Source: Mycobacterium sp. 852002-50816_SCH5313054-b
Lineage (GTDB): Bacteria > Actinomycetota > Actinomycetes > Mycobacteriales > Mycobacteriaceae
Assembly: GCF_001667185.1 (NCBI RefSeq)
Contig: NZ_LZIC01000069.1
Coordinates: 1-64,000, forward strand
Length of the DNA: 64,000 bases
Direction of reading: 5' to 3'
The position numbers and the translations under genes are program-made. The notes beneath the pieces are model-generated. The model was not told where the DNA came from and searched no databases. It saw only the letters and a program-made list of their open reading frames with translations. This document shows, piece after piece, positions 63,447-64,000 of the stretch. Positions within the stretch are counted from its first letter, which is position 1, and each line of letters starts with the position of its first letter.

Positions 63447-64000
63447 ATGAGCGCACCCACGGCGAACCGTCCTGCGTCCGGTGTCTTTTCACCGACGCGC
63501 GCCAACATCCCGCAACGGACCCTGCGCACCGACCGGTGGTGGATGTCGCCGCTGCGGATCGACCTGGGCTTCGCCGCATTCGTCATCTACGCGACGGCGC
63601 GCGCGTTCCAACGCGATTACTTCTTCGTCCCGAAGTACCACTATCTGACGCCCTTCTACTCGCCCTGCGTCAGCAAGGCCTGCGGGGCGGCCGGCGACTT
63701 CTGGCCCCAAATGCTGCCGGACGTGTGGTGGCTGCCGTACGCCGCGCTGACACTGCCGTTCCTGCTGCTGTTCCGGCTCACTTGCTACTACTACCGCGGC
63801 GCCTACTACCGCACGGTGTGGCAGTCGCCCACCGCCTGCGCGGTGGCCGAACCCCGCGTCCACTACACCGGCGAGACCAGGTTGCCGCTGATCATCCAGA
63901 ACAGCCACCGCTACTTCTTCTACATCGCCGGCATCATCTCGGTGATCAACACCTACGACGCGATCATCGCGTTCCACTCCGACAGTGGGCCGGATGGATT
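63447..64000 (+). CDS. Succinate dehydrogenase membrane anchor, Rv0249c-like, 5' part
   Basis: The visible 184 residues start MSAPTANRPASGVFSPTRAN and contain membrane segments (RIDLGFAAFVIYATARAF, VWWLPYAALTLPFLLLF, FFYIAGIISVINTYDAIIAF). Histidines and cysteines between them (YHYLTPFYSPCVSKACG, HYTGETRLPLIIQNSHR) may bind heme. The protein matches the anchor subunit of the Sdh1-type succinate dehydrogenase (Rv0249c), with flavoprotein and iron-sulfur subunits expected beyond the window. GAAGAGGAA precedes the ATG. Confidence 0.87.
   Translation, partial: MSAPTANRPASGVFSPTRANIPQRTLRTDRWWMSPLRIDLGFAAFVIYATARAFQRDYFFVPKYHYLTPFYSPCVSKACGAAGDFWPQMLPDVWWLPYAALTLPFLLLFRLTCYYYRGAYYRTVWQSPTACAVAEPRVHYTGETRLPLIIQNSHRYFFYIAGIISVINTYDAIIAFHSDSGPDG

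Overview
The window is high-GC mycobacterial DNA. It carries a complete ESX-3 type VII secretion locus, PE and PPE genes, fadE/fadD genes and M. tuberculosis-type gene neighbourhoods. Gene order follows M. tuberculosis from about Rv0309 back to Rv0249c in inverted orientation, as I recall that map. A zinc-uptake and zinc-sparing block sits next to ESX-3, an arrangement I associate with the M. avium complex, so a slow-growing MAC-like species is my best inference.

Layout. (1) 1-6952: 5' part of a KasA/KasB-type ketoacyl-ACP synthase, an exported L,D-transpeptidase-like protein, a PAP2 phosphatase, a small conserved protein, BluB, a sulfatase, the methyltransferase Tam and an alpha/beta hydrolase. 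(2) 6972-21647: the ESX-3 operon on the minus strand, eccA3-eccB3-eccC3-PE5-PPE4-esxG-esxH-espG3-eccD3-mycP3-eccE3, many genes overlapping by 4 bases. An IdeR-like box and a Zur-like box lie upstream. (3) 21821-35531: a zinc-homeostasis island. It has a PPE, a methyltransferase, znuACB, a Fur-family regulator, zinc-free L31 with a CobW/Mrf-like partner, zinc-free L28-L33-S14-S18, a nine-cysteine orphan protein, a permease with a His-rich membrane partner, another PPE, and a CmtR-type sensor with a cation-efflux protein. Five sites share an 18-bp core close to ATGAAAAYGRTTNTCRNT. (4) 35528-43348: a MpaB-like oxygenase, two TetR regulators, glyoxalase, hydrolase, 2-hydroxyacid dehydrogenase and fadE6. 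(5) 43436-49831: a Gly/Trp/His-repeat secreted protein, a small hypothetical, fadD2, a LigD-Pol-like primase-polymerase, narU and a TetR gene. (6) 49841-53115: fecB2, pxpB, pxpC and aac(2'). (7) 53533-60340: nitrate/nitrite assimilation (narK3, nnaR, sirohydrochlorin chelatase, nirBD) with a perfect GlnR box before nnaR. (8) 60566-64000: hsp20, a DUF302/HxlR divergent pair, a frameshifted isocitrate-lyase-family pseudogene, an Rv0250c-like gene and the start of the Rv0249c-like succinate dehydrogenase anchor.

The main theme is metal limitation. ESX-3 supports iron and zinc acquisition, ZnuABC imports zinc, and zinc-free ribosomal paralogues release zinc from ribosomes. A CobW/Mrf-like factor may link these ribosomes to hibernation. 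Shared Zur-like operators and adjacent metal sensor and efflux genes suggest one coordinated zinc-starvation programme. The nitrate block is a second coherent unit: NarK3 and NarU transport, the chelatase helps make siroheme, NirBD reduces nitrite, and NnaR with GlnR controls it. I see no tRNA, rRNA, CRISPR array or insertion sequence.
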